Below, one piece after another: positions 8,010-16,085 of a stretch of DNA of 50,732 nucleotides. Both the position numbers and the translations under genes were made by a program. The notes below the pieces were generated by a model. The model saw only the letters and a list, made by a program, of their open reading frames with translations. It had not been told where the DNA came from and made no database searches. Source of the DNA: Candidatus Magasanikiibacteriota bacterium (lineage in GTDB: Bacteria > Patescibacteriota > Patescibacteriia > Magasanikbacterales > UBA922); NCBI GenBank assembly GCA_018652595.1, contig JABIBU010000023.1, positions 1-50,732 on the forward strand, in the 5' to 3' direction. How positions within the stretch are numbered: the stretch's first letter is position 1; each line of letters starts with the position of its first letter.

Positions 8010-9008
8010 ATGATTAAATTGGCAATAAATGGTTTTGGGAGGATTGGGAGACATACTTTTAAAGTTGCTTTGGGTAAGGAGGATATTGAAATCGTTGCGA
8101 TAAATGACCTCACAGACAACAAGACCTTGGCACATCTTTTGAAATACGATACAGCCTATCCAGATATGGGATTGGAGATTTCTTATGATGATGATAATTT
8201 GATAGTGAATGGAAAAAAGATAAAAGCATTTTCAGAAAAAGACCCAAGTAAACTTCCATGGAAAGATTTGGAAGTAGATGTGGTGGTAGAGTCCACCGGA
8301 GTATTCCGTACCAAAGAAAAAGCCGAATTGCACATAAAGGCTGGAGCCAAAAAAGTAGTTTTGTCAGCCCCAGGTAAGGGCGAAGGAATAAATACTTATG
8401 TTCGTGGAGTTAATTGTGATGATTGTGGAGCAGATGAGCAGGTAATAGACAACGCATCTTGCACAACTAACTGTACCGCACCAGTTATTCGTGTGATGAA
8501 TGATATTTTTGGAGTTGAGAAGGCAATGCTTACTACTATTCATTCTTATACAGCTGACCAAAATCTTCAAGATGGTCCGCATAGGGATCTCCGTCGCGCT
8601 AGGGCAGCTGCACAAAATATGGTACCGACTTCAACCGGTGCTGCAGTGGCCACTACCAAAGTGATTCCAGAGCTAGAAGGAAAGTTTGACGGTATATCTG
8701 TTCGTGTTCCTACTATTACAGTCTCTCTTGTTGATTTTACTCTAGTGCTAAAAAAAGATGTAACAGTAGAGGAAGTAAATGAAGCGCTGACAAACGCATC
8801 TGAAGGATATTTGAAAGGAATTTTGACAACAACAGACGAGCCATTAGTTTCTTCTGATTTTATCGGTAATCCATATTCTTCTATTGCTGACCTTGGCATG
8901 ACAAAAGTTGTTGGTGGTAATCTAGTCAAAATAATTTCTTGGTATGATAATGAATGGGGTTATGCTAATAGATTGGTGGAAATGGTTGGGATAGTTGGGA
9001 AGTCATAA
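8010..9008 (+). CDS. gap: Glyceraldehyde-3-phosphate dehydrogenase, type I
   Basis: Oxidises and phosphorylates glyceraldehyde-3-phosphate to 1,3-bisphosphoglycerate with NAD reduction, the entry to lower glycolysis. The 332-residue protein has the Rossmann motif INGFGRIGR (7-14), Asp33 in AINDLTD, which favours NAD over NADP, the active-site Cys151 in NASCTTNC, and His178 in TTIHSYT. Complete and of normal length. The ATG at 8010 has no SD, and TATAAT (8001-8006) lies only four bases before it, so transcription probably starts elsewhere. It is followed by a small membrane protein gene and pgk on the same strand. Confidence 0.97.
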   Translation: MIKLAINGFGRIGRHTFKVALGKEDIEIVAINDLTDNKTLAHLLKYDTAYPDMGLEISYDDDNLIVNGKKIKAFSEKDPSKLPWKDLEVDVVVESTGVFRTKEKAELHIKAGAKKVVLSAPGKGEGINTYVRGVNCDDCGADEQVIDNASCTTNCTAPVIRVMNDIFGVEKAMLTTIHSYTADQNLQDGPHRDLRRARAAAQNMVPTSTGAAVATTKVIPELEGKFDGISVRVPTITVSLVDFTLVLKKDVTVEEVNEALTNASEGYLKGILTTTDEPLVSSDFIGNPYSSIADLGMTKVVGGNLVKIISWYDNEWGYANRLVEMVGIVGKS

Positions 9009-9042
9009 GTGGTAAGTATTAATATTTAATATTCAAAAACAT

Positions 9043-9531
9043 ATGAAAAAAATAATAATTTTGTCAGTAGTAATAGTTATAATAGTTTCTGTATTCTATT
9101 TTGGTAATGCTTATTATCAAAAAGAGATGTCACCAGACCAGTCAAATACTATAGATAACAAAACAATCCTTGAGTTTGAGGTTCCTGTTGGTTATGAAAA
9201 GGTATCGGGTGGGTACAATAATAATGAAGCAGTGTATCTATTTGGAGAGGGGCTTGCCCCCAAAGGAAATAGTGATGTAAAAGCTCCCTTAACAATTATT
9301 ATTGCTGATGAATCATTTATAGAGAACTATAGTAGTGAAGAAAAAATACTGGAAAGTCTAGGAAAAAGCACCATAGGTAATTTTGATGGCCAACTTTATA
9401 AATTTTCCACAAAAGATGGGTTTTTAGAAAATGAGATTTTATTTGTGGTTGGTGTAGAAGAAAATATTTTATATATTGAAACAAATAATCAAGACCTACT
9501 AGAGGATGTCGTTTCTACATTGATTTTTTAA
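9043..9531 (+). CDS. Hypothetical single-pass membrane-anchored protein
   Basis: Family not recognised. The 162-residue protein starts with MKK and one hydrophobic segment (about residues 4-24), a signal anchor or signal peptide. There is no lipobox cysteine. The rest is a polar, acidic, probably extracytoplasmic domain of about 135 residues without cysteines. It lies between gap and pgk with 34 and 13 bases to its neighbours, so it is probably co-transcribed with them. That does not by itself imply a role in glycolysis. No SD is seen. Confidence 0.75.
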   Translation: MKKIIILSVVIVIIVSVFYFGNAYYQKEMSPDQSNTIDNKTILEFEVPVGYEKVSGGYNNNEAVYLFGEGLAPKGNSDVKAPLTIIIADESFIENYSSEEKILESLGKSTIGNFDGQLYKFSTKDGFLENEILFVVGVEENILYIETNNQDLLEDVVSTLIF

Positions 9532-9544
9532 ATTTGTAATTATT

Positions 9545-10768
9545 ATGCACCTGAAGACAATCAAACAACTTCGTAATCTATCTGGCAAGACGGTCTTAGT
9601 CCGAGTAGACTTCAACGTGCCAATAAAGCGTAAAAAAGTATTAGACAATACGCGTTTATTAGCAAGTTTACCAACGATTAAATATTTAACTGAAAAAAAA
9701 GCTAAAGTTATTTTGATTACACATGTTGGTCGTCCTGCTGGTAAGGTTGTTGCGAGTTTGAAAGTGAATCCGATTGTTGAAGAACTGAGTGGTTTGTTGA
9801 AAAAGAAGATCAAGAAACTCGAGACAGGGTCATGGCCCTCCTCCGCTAAAGCTACGGCGGATAAAATGCGTCTTAAACTACTTAAAGATGTTGAAGGATT
9901 AAAACCAGGTCAGGTGGCAATGATGGAGAATATTCGTTTTAGTTCTGATGAAAAAAATAATACTGGCACACTGAGCCAGGAATTGGCAAATTTGGTAGAT
10001 TATTTTGTATTGGATGGTTTTGCTGTGGCACATCGAGATTCAGCTTCAGTTACTGGTGTGGCTGAATATGTTCCTGCCTATGCTGGTCTGCTTTTGGAAA
10101 GTGAAATAAAAGGCTTGAGCAAAGTCACCACTAAGCCAAAAAAACCATTTGTAGTCGTGATTGGTGGAATTAAGACTGAAACTAAGATTCCGGTTATAAA
10201 AAATTTACTACCAAAGACAGATAATGTTTTGGTTAGCGGTGGAATTTTCAATACGTATTTGAAAGCAAAAGGCTACAAGGTTGGCGCATCACTTGTTGAT
10301 AAGAATTATGAAAAAGAAGTGTTGAAATACTGCAAGTCTAGAAAAGTCATCTTACCAACTGACGTAATAGTAGGTACTATGGATGGAAAGCATTTTCGTC
10401 CAGTTAAACTTCTTAAAAAACCACATCAAGTTTGTAAAAAGAATGAAGCAATACTAGATATGGGTCCAGAAACGATTCATTTATTTGCAAAATATATCAA
10501 AAAAGCTCAAACACTAGTTTGGAATGGAGCAATGGGATATTTTGAACAAAAACCATATGATATCGGCACCCTATCAATTGCTCGTTTGGTAGCCTCTCGT
10601 TCAAAAGGAAAGGCCTTTGGCGTGATAGGCGGTGGAGAGACACTGCAGTCTATGGATTTGGTTGGTATGAGTGAACATGTAGATTTAATTTCAACCGGTG
10701 GTGGAGCGATGTTGGAGTTTTTGAGCGGAAAAGAATTACCAGGAATAAAAGCTGTTACAAAAAAGTAA
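9545..10768 (+). CDS. pgk: Phosphoglycerate kinase
   Basis: Transfers the acyl phosphate of 1,3-bisphosphoglycerate to ADP. The 407-residue protein has the N-terminal motif VLVRVDFNVP, LITHVGRPAGK, MENIRF, and the C-terminal nucleotide-binding signature GGGETLQS followed by STGGGAMLEFLSG. It is complete. At about residues 98-109 it carries an extra segment (SWPSSAKATADK) encoded by a palindromic, G+C-rich repeat. This sits between the N-domain helix and the conserved LKPGQ, where family members are variable. It is the second glycolytic gene after gap and is followed by a promoter for the SIMPL gene. Confidence 0.96.
   Translation: MHLKTIKQLRNLSGKTVLVRVDFNVPIKRKKVLDNTRLLASLPTIKYLTEKKAKVILITHVGRPAGKVVASLKVNPIVEELSGLLKKKIKKLETGSWPSSAKATADKMRLKLLKDVEGLKPGQVAMMENIRFSSDEKNNTGTLSQELANLVDYFVLDGFAVAHRDSASVTGVAEYVPAYAGLLLESEIKGLSKVTTKPKKPFVVVIGGIKTETKIPVIKNLLPKTDNVLVSGGIFNTYLKAKGYKVGASLVDKNYEKEVLKYCKSRKVILPTDVIVGTMDGKHFRPVKLLKKPHQVCKKNEAILDMGPETIHLFAKYIKKAQTLVWNGAMGYFEQKPYDIGTLSIARLVASRSKGKAFGVIGGGETLQSMDLVGMSEHVDLISTGGGAMLEFLSGKELPGIKAVTKK
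9836..9868. repeat. In-frame palindromic repeat inside pgk
   Basis: The core TCCGCTAAAGCTACGGCGGA is close to a palindrome. It matches the repeat in the U32 gene (16937-16970) at most positions (shared pattern CCCTCCTyCGyTAAArCTACGGCGG) and the one in valS (26271-26306) more loosely. Confidence 0.75.
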
Positions 10769-10783
10769 AAAATGTGGTATAAT
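10754..10783 (+). promoter_or_regulatory. Promoter upstream of the SIMPL gene
   Basis: Extended -10 TGG-TATAAT (TATAAT at 10778-10783) with a -35-like GTTACA (10754-10759) 18 bases upstream, overlapping the pgk 3' end. Confidence 0.6.
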
Positions 10784-10787
10784 ATTG

Positions 10788-10858
10788 AAGTAGAAAGGTA
10801 AAGGTAGAAAGTAGAAAGATTTTTTACTATTACTTTATACTTTCTACTTTATACTTTT
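10788..10858. repeat. Intergenic hairpin built of short-period repeats
   Basis: AAAGTAGAAAG (10808-10818) pairs perfectly with CTTTCTACTTT (10840-10850), and each arm sits in a run of related 7-mers. It lies in the leader of the SIMPL gene, after the promoter. It may be an attenuator-like structure, a pgk terminator or only a repeat. Confidence 0.5.
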
Positions 10859-10870
10859 AACTAATTTTCT

Positions 10871-11719
10871 ATGCCTGTCAAAAAGAAACCTCTAAAGCCG
10901 GCTGAGGTAATGCTGGAAAAAAAATCTTGCTGTTCATCAATGGGGGGTGGTTGCTGTGATATGATGAAAAAACTCTTTGTTACATTGTTTGGAATTTTAT
11001 TGGTATATGTGATTGTATTAGTTGGATCAATGATCCGCAATAACTTACAAGAGTATATCTATATTGGCCAAGCCGATAGAATGGAAAGAACTATCACAGT
11101 AGAAGCCGAAGGAAAAGTAACTGCAACTCCTGATATTGCCATGACTACCATGGGAATGGTATCAGAAGGCGAGACAGTCGCCGAAGCACAAGAAAAAAAT
11201 ACTTTGGTAATGAATGAGCTAACAAATAAATTAATGAACCTTGGAATTTCTGAAGATGATTTGCAAACAATGAACTACAATGTCTATCCTCGTTATAATT
11301 ATACAGAAGATGAAGGTAGAGTATTAGAGGGTTATGAAGTCCACCAAAGTTTGAAAGTAAAAATTAGAGATCTAGATTTGGCTAATAATGTATTGGCTCT
11401 AGCTGGAGAAGTGGGGACCAACAGTGTAAGCGGATTGGACTTTACTTTGGATGATGATGAAGTTTATAAAGCAAGGGCCAGAGAAGAAGCATTGAAAAAA
11501 GTAGGAGAAAAGACTAGGGTATTGGCACGATCACTTGGTCTAGAGGTGATAAAAGTAGTTTCTTATGATGAATATGAGTCTGGTGGAAATGGTATGCCAG
11601 TTTATAAAGCTTACGCCGAATCAGCGTATGGAATTGGCGGTGGTATCCCTTCACCAGATGTCCAGGCTGGCAGTACAGAAGTAATGATGAATGTGGCTGT
11701 GACTTTTGAGATCAGATAG
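10871..11719 (+). CDS. SIMPL-domain (DUF541) membrane-anchored protein
   Basis: A member of the SIMPL/DUF541 family, periplasmic or surface proteins of uncertain biochemical role (BP26 and interleukin-receptor-associated types). The 282-residue protein has a short cytoplasmic tail with a cysteine-rich patch (KKSCCSSMGGGCCDMM, residues 17-32), one transmembrane helix (about 36-55), then a SIMPL domain starting ITVEAEGKVTATPD. It shows the typical AEAQEKN, YNVYPRYNY and SLKVKIRDL segments. The patch of paired cysteines before the membrane helix is unusual and could bind metal or carry a lipid modification. Its own promoter lies upstream, and a terminator follows before the ileS T-box. The start is the only reasonable ATG. 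Confidence 0.88.
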   Translation: MPVKKKPLKPAEVMLEKKSCCSSMGGGCCDMMKKLFVTLFGILLVYVIVLVGSMIRNNLQEYIYIGQADRMERTITVEAEGKVTATPDIAMTTMGMVSEGETVAEAQEKNTLVMNELTNKLMNLGISEDDLQTMNYNVYPRYNYTEDEGRVLEGYEVHQSLKVKIRDLDLANNVLALAGEVGTNSVSGLDFTLDDDEVYKARAREEALKKVGEKTRVLARSLGLEVIKVVSYDEYESGGNGMPVYKAYAESAYGIGGGIPSPDVQAGSTEVMMNVAVTFEIR

Positions 11720-11754
11720 CATTGATTTCACGGATCTAAAAAAGATTTTATTGA

Positions 11755-11780
11755 AGACCCTTCTAACGGAGGGTCTTTCT
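11755..11780 (+). terminator. Terminator after the SIMPL gene
   Basis: AGACCCT (11755-11761) and AGGGTCT (11770-11776) form a 7-bp stem with a T-rich tail, directly before the ileS promoter. Confidence 0.8.
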
Positions 11781-11781
11781 A

Positions 11782-11810
11782 TTGACAAAATATCGTTATT
11801 TAGTTATAAT
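11782..11810 (+). promoter_or_regulatory. Consensus sigma-70-type promoter of ileS
   Basis: TTGACA (11782-11787), 17-base spacer, TATAAT (11805-11810). A perfect consensus promoter. Transcription would start near 11817, at the beginning of the T-box leader. Confidence 0.88.
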
Positions 11811-11816
11811 TTATCT

Positions 11817-11982
11817 ACAATTACAAAGGCGTTAGTACTCGTTATCAGCGAGAAGCTAAGGAAAGAAATTCCTTTTGGGAAAGTAGAATCCTTCGGATAA
11901 GCCCGTAATAGCTGTAAATGAAGCACCAAAGTAGGGTGGTACCGTCCGTAATGGACCCCTACACTTATATTGGTGTTTTTTT
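11817..11982 (+). promoter_or_regulatory. T-box leader controlling ileS, apparent ultrashort stem I type
   Basis: T-box leaders sense uncharged tRNA: a specifier codon pairs with the anticodon, and the T-box bulge pairs with the tRNA 3' end. The conserved T-box GGGTGGTACCG is at 11934-11944, inside an antiterminator fold where GTAGGG (11931-11936) pairs with CCCTAC (11957-11962) and GTCC with GGAC. Stem I is very short: TTAG/CTAA and CTCG/CGAG enclose a 7-nt loop TTATCAG that contains ATC (11844-11846), an isoleucine codon. A specifier in the terminal loop is the mark of the ultrashort class known from actinobacterial ileS. CACCAA (11924-11929) can pair with TTGGTG (11970-11975) before a run of seven T, suggesting transcriptional control. 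Details of the switch are inferred. Confidence 0.88.
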
Positions 11983-12007
11983 AATTAAAAATTTTAAATT
12001 TAATAAT

Positions 12008-14983
12008 ATGGTATACAATGCTAGTGAACAAGAAAATAAAGTATTAAAATTTTGGGATGAGGATAAGACTTTTGAGAAGTCTGTGGAATCTCGTCCAAAA
12101 GATAATCCTTATGTATTTTATGATGGACCTCCTTTTGCCACAGGTCTTCCTCACTATGGGCATATTATCGCATCTCTTATGAAAGATGTAGTGCCAAGAT
12201 ACTGGACTATGCAAGGCAAGCGAGTGGAACGTCGTTGGGGTTGGGATTGCCATGGTTTGCCAGTTGAAAATATTATTGAAAAGGATTTGAAATTAAAAGA
12301 TAGGCAAGCTATCGAAGACATGGGTATTGGTAAATTCAATGAGGCTTGTTGTAATACGGTTCTCAAATATGCAGAAGAATGGAAGACGACTATAAAGCGC
12401 ATGGGGCGTTGGGTGGATATGTCCGACCAAGACGGATCCGCCTCTGGTGGAGAAAATTATGGAGAACATAGTTATAAAACTATGGATATACAGTATATGG
12501 AATCTGTCTGGTGGGTTTTCAAAGAGCTTTGGGATAAAGGGTTGATTTATGAAGGTAAAAAATCAATGCATGTTTGTCCGCGTTGTGTAACGCCACTTTC
12601 AAATTTTGAAGTAACACAAGGATATAAAGATGTTAAGGATTTATCTGTTACTGCTAAATTCAAATTAAAAAATGCAAAAGAAAAATTAGATTTAGATGGC
12701 GATGTGTATGTTCTTGCCTGGACCACTACGCCGTGGACGTTGCCGGGGAATGTCTTATTGGCTGTTGGTGGAGATGTTGAGTATTCAGTTGTAAAAAATG
12801 AAAATGAATATTTTATTATTGCAAAAGATAGGACCGAAGAAGTGATGAAAGATAAAGAATATGAAGTGGTAAAAAAATTAAAAGGATCAGATTTGGTTGA
12901 TCTAGAATATGAACCATTGTTCCCATATTTTTCTGATACGGAAAATGCTTTTCGTGTGGTGACAGCTGATTTTGTGACTACAGAAGATGGCACTGGTGTG
13001 GTACATATTGCACCAGCTTTTGGTGAGGATGATTATCAAGTTGGTCTGCGAGAAAATACTGGTTGGGTACAGCACGTTACGATGGAAGGAAAGTTTACCG
13101 AAGAAGCGACTGATTTTGTGGGACAGGAAGTAAAGCCAAAAGAAGATCCAACCAAGACTGATGTAGAAATTATAAAATATTTAGCAGGAAAAGGATTGTT
13201 ATTTGCAAAGAAAAAAATTGAACATTCCTATCCGCATTGTTGGCGTTGTGATACTCCACTTCTCAATTATTCTACCTCATCTTGGTTTGTGCGTGTAACT
13301 GATCTAAAAGATGATCTACTAAAAAATAATGAGAAGACCAATTGGGTGCCAGACCATGTAAAGGATGGTAGATTTGGAAAATGGCTAGAAGGTGCTAGGG
13401 ACTGGGCAATATCGCGCAATCGTTTTTGGGGAAGCCCTTTACCAGTTTGGAAAAGTGAAGATGGTGATGTGCTTTGTATTGGAAGTGTAGAAGAGTTAGA
13501 AAAATTATCAGGAAAAAAAGTAGAAGATCTACATAAGCATGTGGTAGATGAAATAGTAATTACAAAAGATGGAAAAGAATATAGACGTATTCCAGAAGTA
13601 TTAGATTGTTGGTTTGAGTCTGGTTCCATGCCTTATGGTCAGATGCACTATCCATTTGAAAATAAAGAAAAATTTGAAGCAGGTTATCCAGCTGAATTTA
13701 TTGCCGAGGGTCAAGATCAGACTCGTGGTTGGTTTTATACCTTGCATGTGTTGGCCACAGCTCTTACAAGTGGTAAGAATCCTTCTATTCCCAAGACTGA
13801 GACTTGCCCAGCATTTAAGAATGTAATTGTAAATGGAATTGTCTTGGCAGAAGATGGAAAGAAGATGAGTAAGAGATTAAAAAATTATCCAGATCCTTTG
13901 GAGGTCTTGGAAAAGTACGGAGCTGACGCAATGCGTTATTATTTTGTGTCTTCACCAGCCATGCATTCCGAAAGTCTTAATTTTTCGGAGGCAAGTGTGA
14001 GGGAGATGTACAATAAGGTGATAAATACACTTCATAATGTTTTTGTTTTTTACCAGACGTTTGCAAGCCAACAAGCCAACAAGCCAACAATCCAGTCCAC
14101 AAACGTCTTGGATAAGTGGATTTTGGCGAAGTTGCAAATATTGGTTCGTGATGTGACAGAGAATATGAATGAATATAAGCTTGCTGAAGCTAGTAGGCCA
14201 ATCTTAGATTTTGTTACTGAGCTTTCGCAATGGTATGTTCGTCGTAGCCGTGATCGTTTCAAGGGTGAGAACGAAGAAGACAAGCAATTTGCAATTGCAA
14301 CTTTGCGAGAAGTCTTGCTTACTTTGAGTAAAGTAATGGCACCGTTTACACCGTTTATTTCTGAGAGTATTTATAAGGAAGTTAGCGGAGAAGTAGAAAG
14401 TGTTCATTTGGAAAAGTGGCCCGGGCTTCGCACAGCTACGCCCGGTGAACAAGCTGTTGTAGAGGAGATGAGCAAAGCAAGAAAGATTGTTGAGATGGGG
14501 CACTCGCTTAGAAAAGAAGTAAGTATTCCTGTTAGACAGCCACTCGGTGAATTACGAGTTGTTAATTATGAATTAGGTAAAGATTTAGGAAAAATTGTTG
14601 CCGAAGAATTAAATGTTAAAAATGTAGAGACGCAAGATTTTGCGTCTGATGGTGAGTGGGTAACCAAAGAAGATGCTGATTTGAAAGTTGGTTTAAACAC
14701 AGAGATAACCGAAGAGCTAAAAAAAGAAGGTTTAGTTCGTGAGATTGTTCGTGCTATAAATCAAATGCGTAAAGAGCAGAAATTGACCATTGAGGATGTT
14801 GTGACAGTTGAATATCATGTGGAAGATGAATTGTTGCAAGCTGTATTCGAAGATTATGCTGAAGAAATTAAAAAACAAACTTTGGCTCGTGATCTAATTC
14901 GAGAAAAGATATTACTTGATGAATCTGATGATGTGGCGAAGAAGATTGATGGCAAGGATGTCTTACTAGCAGTAAAGAAGTAG
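12008..14983 (+). CDS. ileS: Isoleucyl-tRNA synthetase, eukaryote/archaea-like (IleRS2) form
   Basis: Charges tRNA-Ile and edits mischarged valine. The 991-residue class I synthetase has the HIGH-type motif GLPHYGH in PPFATGLPHYGH, the segment RRWGWDCHGLPVE typical of the IleRS2 branch, a CP1 editing domain, two CxxC pairs (CPRC, CWRC), the KMSKS motif GKKMSKRLKNYPDP, and a C-terminal anticodon-binding region. IleRS2 enzymes are often mupirocin-tolerant; here that is only an inference from type. Two repeat-derived segments lie in frame in the C-terminal half (DNA 14055-14108 and 14420-14450). The start at 12008 is the ATG after the T-box terminator; the open frame extending upstream runs through the T-box itself and is rejected. 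Confidence 0.96.
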   Translation: MVYNASEQENKVLKFWDEDKTFEKSVESRPKDNPYVFYDGPPFATGLPHYGHIIASLMKDVVPRYWTMQGKRVERRWGWDCHGLPVENIIEKDLKLKDRQAIEDMGIGKFNEACCNTVLKYAEEWKTTIKRMGRWVDMSDQDGSASGGENYGEHSYKTMDIQYMESVWWVFKELWDKGLIYEGKKSMHVCPRCVTPLSNFEVTQGYKDVKDLSVTAKFKLKNAKEKLDLDGDVYVLAWTTTPWTLPGNVLLAVGGDVEYSVVKNENEYFIIAKDRTEEVMKDKEYEVVKKLKGSDLVDLEYEPLFPYFSDTENAFRVVTADFVTTEDGTGVVHIAPAFGEDDYQVGLRENTGWVQHVTMEGKFTEEATDFVGQEVKPKEDPTKTDVEIIKYLAGKGLLFAKKKIEHSYPHCWRCDTPLLNYSTSSWFVRVTDLKDDLLKNNEKTNWVPDHVKDGRFGKWLEGARDWAISRNRFWGSPLPVWKSEDGDVLCIGSVEELEKLSGKKVEDLHKHVVDEIVITKDGKEYRRIPEVLDCWFESGSMPYGQMHYPFENKEKFEAGYPAEFIAEGQDQTRGWFYTLHVLATALTSGKNPSIPKTETCPAFKNVIVNGIVLAEDGKKMSKRLKNYPDPLEVLEKYGADAMRYYFVSSPAMHSESLNFSEASVREMYNKVINTLHNVFVFYQTFASQQANKPTIQSTNVLDKWILAKLQILVRDVTENMNEYKLAEASRPILDFVTELSQWYVRRSRDRFKGENEEDKQFAIATLREVLLTLSKVMAPFTPFISESIYKEVSGEVESVHLEKWPGLRTATPGEQAVVEEMSKARKIVEMGHSLRKEVSIPVRQPLGELRVVNYELGKDLGKIVAEELNVKNVETQDFASDGEWVTKEDADLKVGLNTEITEELKKEGLVREIVRAINQMRKEQKLTIEDVVTVEYHVEDELLQAVFEDYAEEIKKQTLARDLIREKILLDESDDVAKKIDGKDVLLAVKK
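14055..14108. repeat. In-frame hairpin with 9-base tandem repeat inside ileS
   Basis: AGACGTTTG (14055-14063) pairs perfectly with CAAACGTCT (14100-14108). The loop holds three tandem copies of a CAAGCCAA-type unit and encodes FASQQANKPTIQSTN just before the conserved LDKWILAKL. It resembles the short-period hairpins found between genes in this window. Confidence 0.7.
14420..14450. repeat. In-frame palindromic repeat inside ileS
   Basis: CCCGGGCTTCGC and GCTACGCCCGG flank a short centre, giving a G+C-rich palindrome with the core TTCGCnnAGCTACG related to the pgk, U32 and valS repeats. It encodes GLRTATPGE between VHLEKWP and the next helix. Confidence 0.6.
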
Positions 14984-15012
14984 TTGACCAGAGGTTTAAT
15001 TCATGCTACAAT
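14984..15012 (+). promoter_or_regulatory. Promoter of the NIF3-like gene
   Basis: TTGACC (14984-14989) directly after the ileS stop codon, 17-base spacer, TACAAT (15007-15012) preceded by TG. Confidence 0.65.
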
Positions 15013-15044
15013 AGTATTATATAAACTAATAAACTAATAAAAAT

Positions 15045-16004
15045 ATGAAAGTACAAGAAATATTTGATTTAGCCCTAAAGGTGGGAATGAAATCAGATCC
15101 TAGAGGGTCAAAAGGCGTGAAGGAGTATTTGGAGCGTGTGAAAAAGGAATATGAAAACATGAAGCCGGCTGACAAAAAATATTTTAACAAAAATTTGCTG
15201 TCCAATCCTTATCCAGATAGTCATATTCATGCTAGTGGTGGCAAAGAAACTGTAAAACGTGTGATGGCTGGTATTGATATTGGCCCAGCAGAGCTTTTGG
15301 TAGCTTCCCAGTTAGAAGAAAGAGGAAAGACAGTTGATTTGGTTATTGCACATCACCCAGTTGGTTTGGGATTAGCGAATCTGCATGTGGTAATGGATAT
15401 GCAAATTGAAATTTTTGTAAATGCTGGTGTACCTGTTCATATTGCTGAAAAAATAATGGAAGAAAGAATAAAGGAAGTTGGTCGCGGTGTGCATCCGGCC
15501 AATCATGATCGCGTGACTGATATTGCAAAGCTTTTAAAAATAAATTTGATCAATACTCATACCATGACAGATAATTTGGTAACTGAGTTTTTGAACAAGC
15601 ACTTGGCAAAAAGAAATCCAAAAACAGTCAGCGATTTGGTTGATGCACTTTTGGAAATTCCAGAGTATCAAGAAGCCAAGAAAAGAGGGGCGGGACCCAA
15701 CTTATTTACTGGTAGTCCAAATCATAAAGTTGGTAAATATTTGGTAGAAATGACTGGTGGCACTAGTCCATCTGATAAAATCTACGAAGAGCTGTCTCGA
15801 TTTGGTGTGAGCACTATTGTTGGTATGCATATGCGTGATACTGGTAGAGAAAAAGCTGGTGATCATCACATGAATGTGGTAATTGCTGGTCATATGGCAT
15901 CAGATTCGTTGGGAATGAATTTATTTTTGGATGAATTAGAAAAGAAAGGGATTGAGATTGTTCCTTGTAGTGGGCTTATGAGAGTTAGTAGGGTCAAAAA
16001 ATAA
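15045..16004 (+). CDS. NIF3/DUF34-like metal-binding protein
   Basis: Resembles the NIF3/DUF34 family, widely conserved dinuclear-metal proteins of unsettled function (often mislabelled GTP cyclohydrolase I type 2). The 319-residue protein has a central IAHHPVGLG segment with two adjacent histidines, THTMTDNLV in the middle, and a C-terminal DHHMNVVIAGHMASDSLG with several candidate metal ligands. It begins with a roughly 75-residue N-terminal extension that is charged and helical. It is preceded by its own promoter and followed by a large inverted repeat. The family assignment rests on these histidine-rich motifs and overall pattern, so some doubt remains. Confidence 0.72.
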   Translation: MKVQEIFDLALKVGMKSDPRGSKGVKEYLERVKKEYENMKPADKKYFNKNLLSNPYPDSHIHASGGKETVKRVMAGIDIGPAELLVASQLEERGKTVDLVIAHHPVGLGLANLHVVMDMQIEIFVNAGVPVHIAEKIMEERIKEVGRGVHPANHDRVTDIAKLLKINLINTHTMTDNLVTEFLNKHLAKRNPKTVSDLVDALLEIPEYQEAKKRGAGPNLFTGSPNHKVGKYLVEMTGGTSPSDKIYEELSRFGVSTIVGMHMRDTGREKAGDHHMNVVIAGHMASDSLGMNLFLDELEKKGIEIVPCSGLMRVSRVKK

Positions 16005-16023
16005 TTTTAGTTTACAAGTTAGC

Positions 16024-16085
16024 AAGTACTCAAGCTAACAAGTCATGTTTACTTGCAGACTTGCCAACTTGAGTACTTATTTTTT
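16024..16085 (+). terminator. Terminator-like inverted repeat before the U32 gene
   Basis: AAGTACTCAAG (16024-16034) and CTTGAGTACTT (16068-16078) are perfect complements and a T run follows. The arms and loop are built of repeated CAAGT/AACAAG units. The U32 start codon follows immediately after the T run. Confidence 0.6.

Noticed and set aside
11706-11900. Open frame between the SIMPL gene and ileS
   Set aside because: It runs through a terminator, a perfect promoter and the T-box leader, and has no protein-like pattern.
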